Below, in pieces: positions 1-11,221 of a DNA stretch of 64,000 bases. The notes beneath the pieces are model-generated. The model saw only the letters and a program-made list of their open reading frames with translations. It was not told the origin of the DNA and did not search any database. The DNA is from Alopecurus myosuroides (lineage: Eukaryota; Streptophyta; Magnoliopsida; Poales; Poaceae): the NCBI GenBank assembly GCA_028641055.1, contig CM054057.1:405438906-405502905 (forward strand), read 5' to 3'. The translations under genes were made by a program, and so were the position numbers. The stretch's first letter is position 1, and each line of letters opens with the position of its first letter.

Positions 1-13
1 TTATTCTGCTAAA

Positions 14-540
14 ATGAGTACCTGTGAGAATACTAAGTTGTGTGACTTCACTAGCACAAACAACAATGATTTTATTTGTACACCTATTTCTCCACCTGCT
101 CCTACTGCTGCTTTCTATGAGATTAAACCTGCTTTATTAAATCTTGTGATGAAAGAGCAATTTTCTGGTATTAGTACTGATGATGCTGCTGCCCACCTTA
201 ATAATTTTGTTGAACTATGTGAGATAAAAAATATAATGATGTGGATGGAGATATTATTAAACTAAAATTATTTCCTTTCTCTTTGAGAGGAAGAGCTAAA
301 GAATGGTTGCTATCTTTGCCTAGAAATAGTATTTATTCATGGACTAAGTGTAAAGATGCTTTCATTAGAAAATATTATCCTCCTGCTAAGATTGTATCCC
401 TGAGAAGTGACATAATGAATTTTAAACAATTTGTTGATGAACATGTTGCTAAATCTTGGGAAAGAATGAAAATTATGGTGAAGAATTTTCCCACTCATGG
501 ACTGACTACTTGGATGATTATACAAACCTTTTATGCATGA
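14..540 (+). pseudogene. gag: Element A gag, N-terminal part (broken)
   Basis: The Gag core domain would form the virus-like particle. The readable stretch runs from MSTCENTKLC in one frame to about base 260, then shifts to another frame (IIKLKLFPFSLRGRAKEWLL) and ends at a TGA at 538-540. The LFPFSLRGRAKEWL and SWTKCKDAFIRKYYPPAK segments are the typical Retrotrans_gag helices of Athila-type elements. The frameshift near 235-265 and the stop make it non-functional. Reading resumes near 565, so this and the next segment were once one protein. Confidence 0.75.
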
Positions 541-564
541 CTGAATTTCACCTCAAGGAACCTA

Positions 565-1722
565 TTGGATTCAGGTGCTGGAGGTACCTTTATGTCCATT
601 ACTTTGGGCAATGCAACAAAGCTTCTTGATGATATGATGATAAATTATTCAGAGTGGCACACTGAAAGAGCTCCACAAGGTAAGAAGGTAAATTCTGTTG
701 AGGAAACCTCCTCTTTAAGTGAAAGGCTTGATGCTATTATGTCTATGCTTGTTAATGGTAAAGCTCAAGTTGATCCAAATAATGTTCCTTTAGCCTCTTT
801 GGTTGCTCAAGAAGAGCATGTTGATGTAAACTTTATTAGAAATAATAATTTTAACAACAATGCTTATAGAAATAATTTTGGTGGAAACAATTATAATCCC
901 TATCCTCCTAATAGTGGTAGTGGTTATTCTTATGGTAGATCTGGAATGTCTACCGAGGAAAGGATTGTAGAAGTTGAAAAACCAACTAAGAACTTTATGC
1001 AAGTGCAATATGAACAAAATAAGTTGTTTACTAAAACTATGGAAGAACAATTTGCTATGTTGAGAACTATTAGCCAACAAATTGGAAATTTGAATAGAGA
1101 AATCTCTGGTTTGCAAGGTAAAATTTCAAGTGCTGAGATTAGTATTTCGGCCCCGTCAGAGGCACAATTTTCTTTGATCAATAAAATGGCTGCTAAAACT
1201 GAAACCATTGAAGATAATCCTTTTGCTTCAACCAATGTCATTCAAGTTCGAATTGATGATAATGTTAGGTTGATGGCTGAATTACGTGCTAGGTGGAAAA
1301 GAGAAGATGAATCGGCTAGAAAGAATAATATTGCTAGAGTTTGCACTATCACAACCACTAGTAAAACTGAAGCTCCAAGTTCTAGTAAACCTCCTACTAT
1401 CAATGGTAAAGCAATTGGTGTTAATAAATTCCCTACTCCTTTGGTGAAACGTGCTAAATTGCCTCAAACTGCTGAAATTGCTCCTGATGAAAGTGCTGAA
1501 ATTTTTAGAGGTATGGGAGATAATAGTCCCATTACTTTTGATGATAATAATATTGATTTTGATAATTGCAATATATCTGAAGTTATTATGTTCCTACAAA
1601 ATCTTACTAGGAGTCCCAATGCTAGTGCCAGGAATATGGCCTTTACTAAACATATTGCCAATGCTCTCATGAAAGTTAGGGAAGAAAAGTTGAAACTTGA
1701 AACATCTACCCTAGGAAATTAG
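565..1722 (+). pseudogene. gag: Element A gag, C-terminal part
   Basis: A 385-codon open stretch begins in LDSGAGGTFM and ends TLGN at a TAG (1720-1722). It contains an Asn/Gly/Tyr-rich low-complexity segment near residues 90-125, then a charged helical stretch (YEQNKLFTKTMEEQFAMLR) likely to form a coiled coil. I see no CCHC zinc knuckle. The start is not a true initiation site; the segment continues the broken gag upstream. Reading moves by a frame at about 1716-1722 into the protease segment, so the gag-protease junction is also broken here. Confidence 0.65.
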
Positions 1723-2054
1723 ATGATGGTTGGGAGCCTATCATTAAGATAAAAGTTAATGATTTTGATTGCAATGCTTTGTGTGATCTTGGTGCTAGTA
1801 TCTCTGTTATGCCTCAAAAGCTTTATGATATGCTTGATCTACCACCATTGGAACACTGTTATTTGGATGTTCATCTTGCTGATAATGCTAAGAAGAAACC
1901 TCTTGGTAGAATCGATGATGTTCTTATTATGGTTAACAATAACCTTGTACCTGTTGATTTTGTTGTTATGAACATTGAATGCAATGCTTCTTGTCCTATT
2001 GTTTTGGGAAGACCTTTTCTTAGAACTGTTGGTGCTATTATTCATATGAAATAG
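1716..2054 (+). pseudogene. Element A aspartic protease fragment
   Basis: The frame reads DDGWEPIIKIKVNDFD, then ALCDLGASISVMPQKLYDML, and ends near IVLGRPFLRTVGAIIHMK at a TAG (2052-2054). This is the retropepsin-like fold of Athila elements: DLGAS in place of the usual DTGAS active-site loop, the conserved ILGRPFL strand near the C-terminus, and IDDVLIMVNNNLVPVDFVV between them. It would process the Gag precursor. It lies one frame away from the gag segment upstream. No reverse transcriptase follows, so the polyprotein ends here in this copy. Confidence 0.75.
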
Positions 2055-4897
2055 GGGAGTATTAAATATCAATTCGCCCTATGAAAGGTTTGGAACACTA
2101 TCCTAGAAAGAAGATGAAGCTACCTTTTGACTCTATTATTAGAGAAAGATATGATGTTGATTCTTCTTCACTTGAAAATACTTGAGTTGCCCTTTTATGC
2201 CTAGCTGAAAGGCGTTAAAGAAAAGCGCTACCGGGAGACAACCCGTTTTATTTCGCTGTTTTCAACCTGTTTTCTTTCGTTTTCTTTGGTGTGCTTTGCA
2301 CCTGGGTGTTTTCTATTTCCTTAGCAACCCCACTGTATCTTTTGTTTTGTGTTTTTGTTGAGCCAAGTAAATCCTCTAGTGGAAAGTTGAGGCTATATTT
2401 CGGATTTCTACGCAGGAAACAGATTTCTGCTGTCCACTGTTAATTCCGTAAAAAAACACAGAAAATTCAAAATGACCTGAGTTTTTTTTTGCTTAATCCT
2501 GAGTTATATACTCAACTTTTCTTAGTTGACCAATTTTTGACTAGAGCAACAGAAGATTTTTGAAAAAATCGATCGTTACATGTTGTTCTGTTTTGACAGA
2601 TTTCTGCCATTTATTGCATTTGCATCTTAATCTCTTTCTTTTGGTGTTCTTTTGAGAAAAAAGAGTTTTAAAATAAGTTGTGACAGTAGCTAATGTGTTT
2701 TTGAGTGTTAGACATGTGTTGAAACTGAACCATGTGAATTTATTATTTCGATTGCACTAACGTTGCTAATGAAGATTGTGAGAATTTTGGTGTGAAGGAA
2801 GTTTTCAAGGGTCAAGAGAAGAGGATGATATGATGTGATCAAGAAGAGTGCAAAGCCTAAGCTTGGGGATGCCCCGGTATTACATCCCAGCAAATTCCAA
2901 GAAGACTCAAGCGTCTAAGCTTGGGCATGCCCAAGGCATCCCCTTCTTCATCAACAAATTATCAGGTCACTTCTAGTGAAACTATATTTTTATTCGGTCG
3001 CATCTTATGTGCTTTACTTGGAGCGTATTTTATTTTTGTTTTCAGTTTGTTTTTGTTTTTTTCTTTAAGTTTTTATTTTTATTTTTCAATAAGCTTGGTT
3101 GGACCCCACCATTCTTTTATTGGAGAGTGTCATGCTCCGCTTTTTCATGAGAATACTTTGTATTCTTAATCTCTATCTAGCTACTGCATTTATTTAGCTC
3201 CTATTTTGCATGCATCTCTTATAAGAACTGTTATTTTTAGTAGTGTTATGTGAGTACTCTCATGTTTGCTTTCTGTATCATAAAGAGTATTTTGTTAAAG
3301 CATGTTTTCTATGGTGCGTGTTGGGAGAAGAAAATTGCTGCTTGAAGTAGAATTTATAACAGTACTAGTAGAAGCTTGTATAGACTGTGGTTAGAACGTT
3401 TTCATGCCATGCTAAATATTATTTTAGTTTTAAAGCCTTGGCATGAATAGCCTCAAATAGCTAAGAGTGTTTAATATGTCTTGAAAGATTCATGAGTTGC
3501 TCTTGTCATAGTAAAGCATCAATATAGGGTATTCTCTTTCGAGTGTTTTATTTGGTTGACTTGGCGCATGCTCACACCATGTTTATGACTACAAAACAAT
3601 CACGAATAGCCTCCATGACCACTTAGTTTTTGAACTTGTGATACTTGTTATGTTTTAATTAATGATGCTTATGTCGCTATGAATGATTATGGCTCTTATG
3701 CTCTCTTGATTTGTCGCTCCCAGTCGTTTGCTAGCCTCCACCTGTACTGAGTATGAGCTCTACTCGTGCATCCAAACTCCCTTAAACCAAAGTTTTTCCC
3801 ATTGTGTACACCATACCTACCTACATGTGGTATTTAACTGCCACTCCAAGTAAATTGTTCATCTGTTACCTTTAAAACATTCAAAATTACTCCTGCTTTA
3901 TGTTCCTGTTTTTGCTCATGAGGACGTAAATAGAGAATCTTTATCTCACTTGTTGATTGGATTTCACACCCTAGACTAGTGGCTTCATCTGCTTATCCAA
4001 ATTATAGAAGAGCTGTCAGCGGGGTGCCCAGCCCTAAATTAATACAAACAAATCCTCTTCACTATTTTTTCCCCTGATTTATCAGTCAAAGCATAATTGT
4101 GTAAACAAAAGAGAAAGACGGATGACCTTCTATACCAGTTGTGTCCTTCACCATGGGAGACGCTCTTGTGAATCCAGTTGGCTTGTGACGTACTGTATTT
4201 TCTGTTTACCATTCGTTGACATTAGCATACATCTCCCAAAATATAGACACTCCTCCACGGTATGTGATTGTTGGCAGGAACCCGAGGATTCGGTTAGCCA
4301 TGGTTTGTGAAAGATGGATGGGAGGAGTGTCAAACTTTTAAATACCTTTGTTTAATAAAATAAAAGCTCTAGCACATGAGTGATCCTGCTTCCCTCTGCG
4401 AAGGGCCTTTCTTTTACTTTTATGTTGAGTCTCCATCTTCTAACTTTATGCAAAGTTGAGAGAGCATTTTTGCCATTCTGAGCTCTATGTGCATTTGTCC
4501 CATAAACATCAATAATTACTTCATAATGTGATATTATTTGTTCTAGTCATCCTCATGAACTTTGAAGGTGTCCTGGCATTTATGTTTTGCCCCACTCTTA
4601 AGGCTAGCAAAATATCACTTTGCCATGCTTTCTCTATACCTGAAACAAACGTCTAACTTTCTTTGCATTATTATTCATGATCCTTTATTTGAGTTACTCT
4701 TCGTGATGCAAAGTAATTGCTATGCTTTATTATTAAAGTACTATTTATCATGTTTGTGTTTTAAGTTCTATGATCTCAGCGTGCATATGCTTTTACATTA
4801 GATTGATCAAGTTTATGTTAGTAGCATGTCAACTCAGAAATTATTGTTTTATCGTTTACCTACTCGAGGACGAGTAGGAACTAAGCTTGAGGATGAT
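2055..4897 (+). other. Element A non-coding internal region
   Basis: About 2.8 kb with no protein I can support. A short remnant of the protease C-terminal side persists to about 2185. Two copies of a 15 bp word (CTAAGCTTGGGGATG at 2857-2871, CTAAGCTTGGGCATG at 2915-2929) match the sequence directly ahead of the 3' LTR (CTAAGCTTGAGGATG, 4881-4895). The segment from about 3725 to 4400 is clearly related to 27615-28330 in element B. The few short open frames here look fortuitous. Confidence 0.6.
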
Positions 4898-6473
4898 TGA
4901 TACGTCTCCAACGTATCTATAATTTCTGATGCTCCATGATCATATTATGTCAATTGCTACTTGTTTTCTCCCTTATTTATAGCATTTTTATACGTTTTCC
5001 GGGACTAACCTATTAACAAGATGCCAAGTGCTAGTTCCCTGTTTTCTTCTGTTTTTGGTTTCAGAAAAGTTGTTCTGGAAACATTCTCGGAATTGGACCC
5101 CACCGAGCCCGAAGTGTCTATTTTCCCCGGAAGCATCCAGAACACCAAAGAGGAGTCGAAGACGGACACCATGGGGTCCACACCATAGGGTGACGCGCCC
5201 CCTGGCCGCGCCAGCTATGGGTGTGGGGACCCTGGAGCTCCACCGCCTTTGCCCTTTCGCCTATTTAATCCCCCCGGATGGAAAACCCTGAACACCTGAT
5301 CAAAAATCCCCGAAAAGTTCTGCAGCCGCCGTCACTGTCAACCCTAGATCAGGGAGGGTTCTGAAGCTGTTTCCAGCACCCTGCCGGAGAGGACATCATC
5401 ACCGGAGGCTTCTACATCACCATGCGTGCCTCCAGAGTGATGCGTGAGTAGTTCATCCTTGGACTACGGGTTCGTAGCTGTAGCTAGATGGTTGTCTTCT
5501 CCTCATATGCCTCCATGTTTAGATCTCGTGAGCTTCCTATAATGATCTAGATTGATCTTATGTAATTCTATATGATGTGTTTGCTGGGATCCGATGAATA
5601 TTGAACTTATGCCAAGTTGATTATAGTCTTTATTTGCATATGCTATTTGTGATCTTGCATGCTTTCCGTTGCTATTGGTTGCTCTGGCCAAGTAGTTGCT
5701 AGTGACTCCAAGAGGGAGTATTTATTCTTGATAGTGGGTTCATGCCTACTTTTCGCCTTGCTCGAGTGACAGAAACGTGAAGGGGGAGGATGTGCTATTG
5801 CCATTAGGGATAAAACATCGGTGAGAGTGACCGCGTGCATAATCATTGCTTACATTACACACTTTGTTTAATGCAATTATCTGTTGCTTGCAACTTAATA
5901 CCTAAGGGGGTTTGGATGATAACCTGAGGGTGGATTATTAATCATAGATGCAGATGGATTTCGGTCTATGTATATTGTTGTAATGCCCGCACTAAATATC
6001 ATAGTAGTCATCATGTCATATATGTGCACTACGGTGCAACCTCTATGTCAATTGCCCAGCTGTACTTTGTTCACCCAGCATGCTATCTTTTATGGAGAGA
6101 CACCACTAGTGAACCTATGAACCCCGGTCCATTTTCCACAGTGTTAAACAAACCACAACTATTTACTCCTTTCTTTACTTACTGCAAGCATACATCATTT
6201 TCCACACTATACGTCTAATCTTTGTTTTCAGCAAGACCGGTGAGATTGACAACCTCACTATACCGTTGGGACAAAATATTTTGGTTGTCTTGTGTGCAGG
6301 TTCCACGTTGTTGCTGACACCGGTGAAGCGCCAACACCACCGTCAGTGGCATCAACCTTCTTGAAATCCCTTCCTCCTACTGGATTGATAACCTTGGCTC
6401 TTAACTAAGGGAAATTTTTGCCGCTTGCTCATGACACCTTCCTCTTGGGGTTTCCAACACGCCATCCATAGCA
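4898..6473 (+). repeat. Element A 3' LTR
   Basis: Begins TGATACGTCTCCAACG right after the purine-rich AGCTTGAGGATGAT and ends near CCATCCATAGCA, about 1,576 bp. The opening is a signature shared by very common Triticeae Gypsy LTRs. A CTATTTAAT box near 5262-5270 precedes what is probably the transcription start. The right boundary is inferred from the TG...CA rule and from how related LTRs end, so it may be off by several bases. Confidence 0.75.
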
Positions 6474-7477
6474 ATCATGCACTAACTACAACTTTAGACT
6501 CGAAAGAGTCACAAGCTAATGCAAGGTTTTTGTAAATCTTTCTTCAAGAGGTTTTTTTTAGTTCTGAAAACTATGCCCGCCAAATCTTCACAGGATTAGA
6601 ACTTCATGGAGTTGCCTTTCCTGCGGCGTTTGCAGCTCCTTCCTGGAACAGGGGGTAACACACCACATCCTTTTACACTCTGCAGAGGTGCGTTACTTTA
6701 CCCATGGGCGAGCAAGACCATGTTGGAAAACCAGGTGTACATTCCTGTCCACTCCCACTCAGGTGTGGGGCCCGGTTGTTGGTCCAAGCCAAACCGAGCT
6801 TCTCCGCACAACGCATGCCCACCCATTTCCACCAGCAGGTTGAACCCCTGATTCCACCCCTCACGATGGAGACCTAGGCGCCCCTGGTAGACACTCATAG
6901 ACCCAGAGTCCGTGGGACGTAAGGGCTCCCACCCATGTGCACGTAGTCCCACAAGACCTACATCGTACGTCTCTGGTAGTCCGTTGACATGCGAACGAGA
7001 GAAGATCACAACTGACTTACTCCCCCAATAAAAGATCCATGGTTAAAGCGGTATTTACACCGCAAGAATCCTGACGGAAGTTGTTGTTAATTCCTAGGTA
7101 ATACTTTCCCATGCAGATGGAACCTTTATTTGACCTATTCATCTTACCATGGTCTCATCCGCCCACCAAACAGAACACTACCACTCAGGTAGTCATTCAA
7201 TTAGTCATATTATTATAAAAATAGGATCATGCATTCTTTTGAGACCAGGTGGTAATACGAAAGGTTTTTTCTTTCAAATAGTTCGTTAGGAAATACTGCA
7301 AAGGATATGAGCAACTGATGAAATTTCCTGAGATTGAAATAAACATAATAATCCATGTCTTTGGGTTCAAGGGTCGCGTAGATAAATCCCGAGATCTGAA
7401 AGATATCAAAGTAGTCCTGGTAAGGACTACAAAAAACACTGGCAAAATGATGTAATTCATAGTAATGAGATGCATCG
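6474..7477. other. Unassigned repeat-like sequence between elements A and F
   Basis: No gene is supported. The segment 6650-6960, with CTCTGCAGAGGTG followed by proline- and glycine-codon-rich DNA, resembles the non-coding parts of the long LTRs elsewhere in this window (compare CTCTGCGGAGGTG near 36640), so it may be a decayed long-LTR fragment. It is the left side of the DNA into which solo LTR F inserted; the right side resumes at 27252 in element B. Confidence 0.35.
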
Positions 7478-8540
7478 TGAAACACCCCTAAAAATACCCC
7501 AACTTACAAGTGTAAGCTATGATCGATACGATACTAAGATCACATAGGTTTTAGGTGAGTTGTTTCATTACTTGTGGTGGTGATGTTGTCATTTCTTTTA
7601 TTCTTCTGTGTTTCACTTTTATTTAACAAACAATTGTTATAATGTTTAAGTAGAAGTGTTATCACCTTGTTAGGCAATAAAACAACAACACATGGAAAAC
7701 AACAATTGAAAAGATAACAGACACATTTTATATTGTGTTTAAAAAAAAGTGTAGAGCTAATGACAAAGAGTTGAATGGAAAACGAGTAACTAATACAACC
7801 AACTCTATAATCACATAACTTGCTATTTCCTAGTGTTGATAGGTTTAGTAAGTGTGAAAACATGATGGTTTTCTTCGTAAGGAAAATAATGTTTGTGGTA
7901 GTTGTTTATGGTTATAGTGGAATATTATAAAATTCCATTATACAAGTTTATAAGTTAAACAAATTTTTTTATGTTTACATTTGAATTATAAATGCCTTTC
8001 TCTTTAATTTGATATAACATTTTATGTTTTCTGAAAATATTTGAATAGGTTATTAATATATTAATTTTAAATGAATTAAATGACTAGGAAAAAATTGCAC
8101 ACATGAAAACTTGGTCAAATGAGTATGAAAACATCATAGATGAGTTGCATTTGTCATTTGGAGTATTTTGGTATATAACTTGTATTTTTCTGATTTTATG
8201 AATTATTTATTCTTTTTCTTAATTTTTTAATGATTTAATTTAATTAAAGAAATTTTTAATTTTAAACTTTATCAAACATTTTTTAAAATTTGATAAACAT
8301 TGAGATTATAATTTTCTAAACATTTCTATATTGTTTTCATATTTTTCTGATAAACAGAATAAAAGATATTGATTAAACAAATTTTAATTATTTTCAGTTT
8401 TTTTAAATGACAGGTGGGGTCCACGTGGAAGATTTAATTTAATTAAATGGAAAAATAATTTATGATGGCATGCTGATGTCAGGATTGGGTCATCACCAGA
8501 GGGGATATTCACTGTGGATTTCAAATCGGGTGTTTAGGTT

Positions 8541-9060
8541 CAAATTGATGCAATTCATGTGCTCTACTAGCTAGAGTGTGACACGGGGAGTTTGTTGGTG
8601 GTGGCGGTCGAACAAATGGTCGCCGGAGATGACCGGCGGCGAGCAAGGCGCGGCGCTGGCCACGGTAGCTCTTCGACGAGGTTGAGTTCGAGCGCGGAAA
8701 AATCAACAAAAAATACCGAGAGGTTCAGGAGCTCAGGATGATCGCAGTGGTGCGGTTAAGGAAGCAAGGAATCATCGAATCAGACGGCGGCGAGCCGGTC
8801 TTGCCGACGAACGGAGGTGAAGAGGATGGGCTAATTAGGCCGCCTCCGGGCTTCCCCGCAAGTGAAACTCGTCACGGAGAGAGATACGAGGACGACGAAG
8901 CCAACGGTGGCCTCATCATGGCTTCCCGTGGACGGAAGCGAGAGGGAGAGATGAAGAAGGCTACGACGTCGGCCTGGAGGTCTTGTCCTCCACAGCTATC
9001 AGGTAGAGAGGAGGTAGCATGGAAACGATAGCAACAAGACACGCACGCCCTCTCCTCTGC
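8541..9060 (-). promoter_or_regulatory. GC-rich promoter-like island in LTR F
   Basis: A sharply GC-rich block sits inside otherwise AT-rich LTR DNA. Similar blocks occur at comparable places in the other long solo LTRs of the window (39780-40450, 43860-44440, 48520-49050, 56080-56900). They resemble plant 5' exon or promoter DNA, as expected near the transcription start of an LTR. Open frames inside it on both strands are short and not conserved with the other islands. Promoter activity is inference. Confidence 0.35.
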
Positions 9061-10291
9061 CTTCTAGCAGAGGACGAAGAAAGGGAAATGTAAAGGCAGT
9101 TTTCAATAACCCCCTAAAACTCCTGATTATTTCAATAACCCCCTAAAACTGACTAGAAATTAATGTTTTCAGGACCTTTCTATAAAGATAAAATTTAATA
9201 AAAATCAGTTTTGAATTCCTTATCAAATTTCCAATCTCACCATGTTTTCCTTTTTTTTAATGTTGACCAAGATTTAAATTTTATACTTAGGGTGCTCCAT
9301 TGAGGGTTTTTTGTTATTTTCACTCCGTTTCAACTTCAAATGAATTTTAATCTTCTTTCATACATAATATCACATGAATATGACACAACAATCATGTTAT
9401 TTCAATAATGGTGAATAGCTTTAGTTATTATTGTTTTAGAAAATCATTTTGGTAAAACTACTTAGTAATGTTTCTGTGCACTGTAATTAAGATTACCCAA
9501 TAGGGAATTTTATTCCATGTCATACCAAATGGTGTTGAGTAAGAAATGGATTTGTTTTCTTTTATGGGATTTGTTATTTTCCTAATTGAAACTCTTAGCA
9601 AATTTGGTTGACATTCTTATTAAGTGTGTGTAAGTTATGTTTGTTGTTTTTAGTACTTGCTCAAGTGGAAAACATGAGTGGCTTTGGCTCACATTTATTT
9701 CCAATATCAAGAGACTATATGTTTGTTTTCACACCTTGTTGTTGTTGACAAGTATGGATATTATCCCATGCTTGTTTTAGAAATATGTGTTCATTTGCAT
9801 GGTTATGTGTAGATGTATTTTTGTTGTTATATGTTAGTCTTGTGTATGAAAAGGATCCAGAAAACAGGGTAGTTACTTGTTTCCATTTACCCTAGATAAC
9901 ACAATATATTTGGATGCAATGATTTGTTATTGTTTCTTACTTGATACTTGATTCCATTAAAGAGATTAACATGTATTTCTTTTCTCTGTTGTGCTTGACA
10001 AGGAATAGAGATTATAGGTCTCTCACATTACGAAATGATTCACTTGATAATCTCTTATACTAGGCTTCCTTACTAAATCAGTGTTTGTCCTTGTTGACTT
10101 CCATTGCTTGATGTACTTGTCTCTAGTTGTCACTAGTCTGCAGACATTTCCTTGGTCCTTTGCAAGTAATAACATCCCTTGGACTACCTAAGTGTTTTCT
10201 CTTCCTTGTTGGTCTCTTGACTTTAGAAATTCACCACTAAAGCTTATAGGATATATATGGGTTGGTTCCCAGATACTACCTTTAGTAGTAA

Positions 10292-11221
10292 TGTCGGGGG
10301 GTTACCCCCGAGTAGGGTAAAGACAGGTGGTAAAGGCCGCTTACAGAAGAGAGGTTTGGCCGAGTAGCCGACTACCGGGTACTCGCTACCCGGTCGACTG
10401 CTACCCGGTCTCACCTCAAGATGATCAGAAGGAGATATCAATCAGTTTCTACCATGTCGAGTAGAAGGTTTGGCCCGAGTACAATTGGCGGGAACCCTTG
10501 GCGGGAAACTACTCGGGCAGGAAGTCAAAGGAGCCGTTCTGACACAGGATCCCGCGTATCCTGGGTCCGTACTTGGCAGCATTCGAACTACTGTTCACGT
10601 GGGGACGGTCTGTCTGACAGTGACAGCATGGAAGCAGTCGGTGGCAGGATAAGGGGGACCTACTCTGTGACTAGGTACAGTGATACCAGTCTGTCCCCTA
10701 GTTTTGCCCAACGACTTTACAGAAGCAGCCAAGACCAACGACCAAAGCTGTCAGCGGGTACTCGGAGAAAGGACAGTGTGGACACTATGTCGACACTTGT
10801 CTAGGATTTGGACGTATCCGGCTGGGCACCATGTATATAAGGTGCCCCGCCGCCTCCTGCGCGAGGCACGCTCTCAGAGGTAGAGGAATGCACATATGCT
10901 CCCATAGTGGCTCACTAGAAACCCTAGAAACCCAAAGTCCTTGACCTAGCTCTACTCGGAGAGGGGCAAGGGGCTACTCGGTAGCGTTACCATTTGTACT
11001 GTGGCTACTCGGTGAGACACCGTAATACATAAGGAAAGGCAGGAGTAGGGGTTTTACCTCCTCACGAGGGCCCTGAACCTGGGTACATCGTGTTGTTTGT
11101 GTTGTGTGGATCTTACCTCACGCGGCTACTCGTCGCGTGATCCCTCCCCGGACACCTCCAGCGTCCATCGTCCCCACATCTTTAGCCATCCCATGGCATC
11201 TGCCGTGACACCACCACGACA
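10292..11221 (+). repeat. Element T 5' LTR
   Basis: Runs from TGTCGGGGGGTTACCC to CACCACCACGACA, 930 bp. Compared by eye with 24745-25674 I found no difference. It carries a TATATAA box, eight copies of the heptamer TACTCGG/CCGAGTA, and near its 3' end a CCTGAACCTGGGTAC stretch that also has a counterpart in the LTR of element D. The gag reading frame opens inside its last 130 bases. Confidence 0.95.
10834..10840 (+). promoter_or_regulatory. TATA box of element T 5' LTR
   Basis: TATATAA in the context CACCATGTATATAAGGTG. Transcription of the genomic RNA would start about 25-30 bases downstream, near 10865, leaving roughly 355 bases of R-U5 before the primer binding site. The same box occurs at 25287-25293 in the 3' LTR. 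Confidence 0.75.

Larger units (their letters stand above)
1..6473 (+). mobile_element. Element A: Athila-lineage LTR retrotransposon, 3' part
   Basis: Broken gag and protease segments are followed by about 2.8 kb of non-coding internal DNA, a weak polypurine stretch and a 3' LTR beginning TGATACGTCTCCAACG. The gag (LFPFSLRGRAKEWL) and protease (VLGRPFL) resemble the Athila lineage of Ty3/Gypsy, to which the abundant Triticeae families Sabrina and WHAM belong; the exact family is inference. No reverse transcriptase or integrase lies between protease and LTR, so this is a non-autonomous or internally deleted form. The 5' LTR lies left of the window, so the target duplication cannot be checked; the five bases after the LTR are ATCAT. 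Confidence 0.8.
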
